A DNA stretch of 5,068 nucleotides, taken from NCBI GenBank assembly GCA_025449725.1, contig JANWIU010000118.1, forward strand, positions 1 to 5,068, written 5' to 3'. The DNA comes from Pseudobdellovibrio sp. (GTDB lineage Bacteria; Bdellovibrionota; Bdellovibrionia; Bdellovibrionales; Bdellovibrionaceae). This document shows, piece after piece, positions 5,010 to 5,068 of the stretch. Below the pieces are notes generated by a model. The model searched no databases. It was given only the letters and a program-made list of their open reading frames with translations, and had not been told where the DNA came from. Positions within the stretch are counted from its first letter, which is position 1. Each line of letters begins with the position of its first letter. Position numbers and translations under genes: made by a program.

Positions 5010-5068
5010 ATGCAAAACTATATAAAGTCTTTATCTGAAAAACTTTTTAATGAACTTAAAGGCGATGA
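5010..5068 (+). CDS. Probable TldE/PmbA, N-terminal fragment (cut by window edge)
   Basis: Only 19 codons are visible (MQNYIKSLSEKLFNELKGD), too few to identify a family by sequence. The call rests on position: it starts two bases after tldD on the same strand with a strong ribosome binding site, and tldD is commonly paired with tldE/pmbA, which encodes the non-catalytic partner lacking the zinc site. The visible peptide looks like the opening amphipathic helix of such proteins. Any other gene co-transcribed with tldD remains possible. Confidence 0.6.
   Translation, partial: MQNYIKSLSEKLFNELKGD

Overview
The window comes from a bacterial chromosome. The mix of genes suggests a Gram-negative predator-type bacterium of the Bdellovibrio group: a lipoprotein-anchored S1 protease, an EpmA-type ligase, TldD with a probable TldE, and an IHF-like protein, at moderate G+C. 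That placement is inference from gene style only, because no rRNA or other taxonomic marker is present.

Layout: the C-terminal part of a family-4-like glycosyltransferase runs off the left edge (1-750, +). It is followed after 32 bases by a short IHF-beta/HU-type DNA-binding protein gene (783-1073, +). An unusual nested inverted repeat (1080-1332) fills almost the whole gap to the next gene, a convergently oriented secreted serine protease (1344-2189, -). The protease lies downstream of an EpmA/GenX-type lysine ligase (2286-3494, -). The ligase is divergent, with only 29 bases between start codons, from a complete tldD (3524-5008, +). The first 19 codons of what is probably tldE/pmbA follow at the right edge (5010-5068, +).

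How the genes work together: TldD and TldE form a heterodimeric metalloprotease, and the tight spacing with a strong ribosome binding site fits co-translation. EpmA-type enzymes attach a lysine derivative to translation factor EF-P, so the central divergent pair joins translation-factor modification to peptide processing with no obvious pathway link. The protease has its own candidate promoter and may also receive readthrough from the ligase gene. No insertion sequence, CRISPR array, tRNA or rRNA was seen.

The most notable object is the 253-base nested palindrome between the two convergent genes. Its outer arms are 72 bp and perfect, its inner arms are 23 bp and perfect, and two unmatched segments separate the tiers. 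Both tails carry T-tracts suited to bidirectional termination, so the two opposing mRNAs should end in the same 72-nt sequence. The second notable object is the 29-base divergent promoter region, where two sigma70-like promoters appear to share one -10 region and at least tldD looks leaderless.
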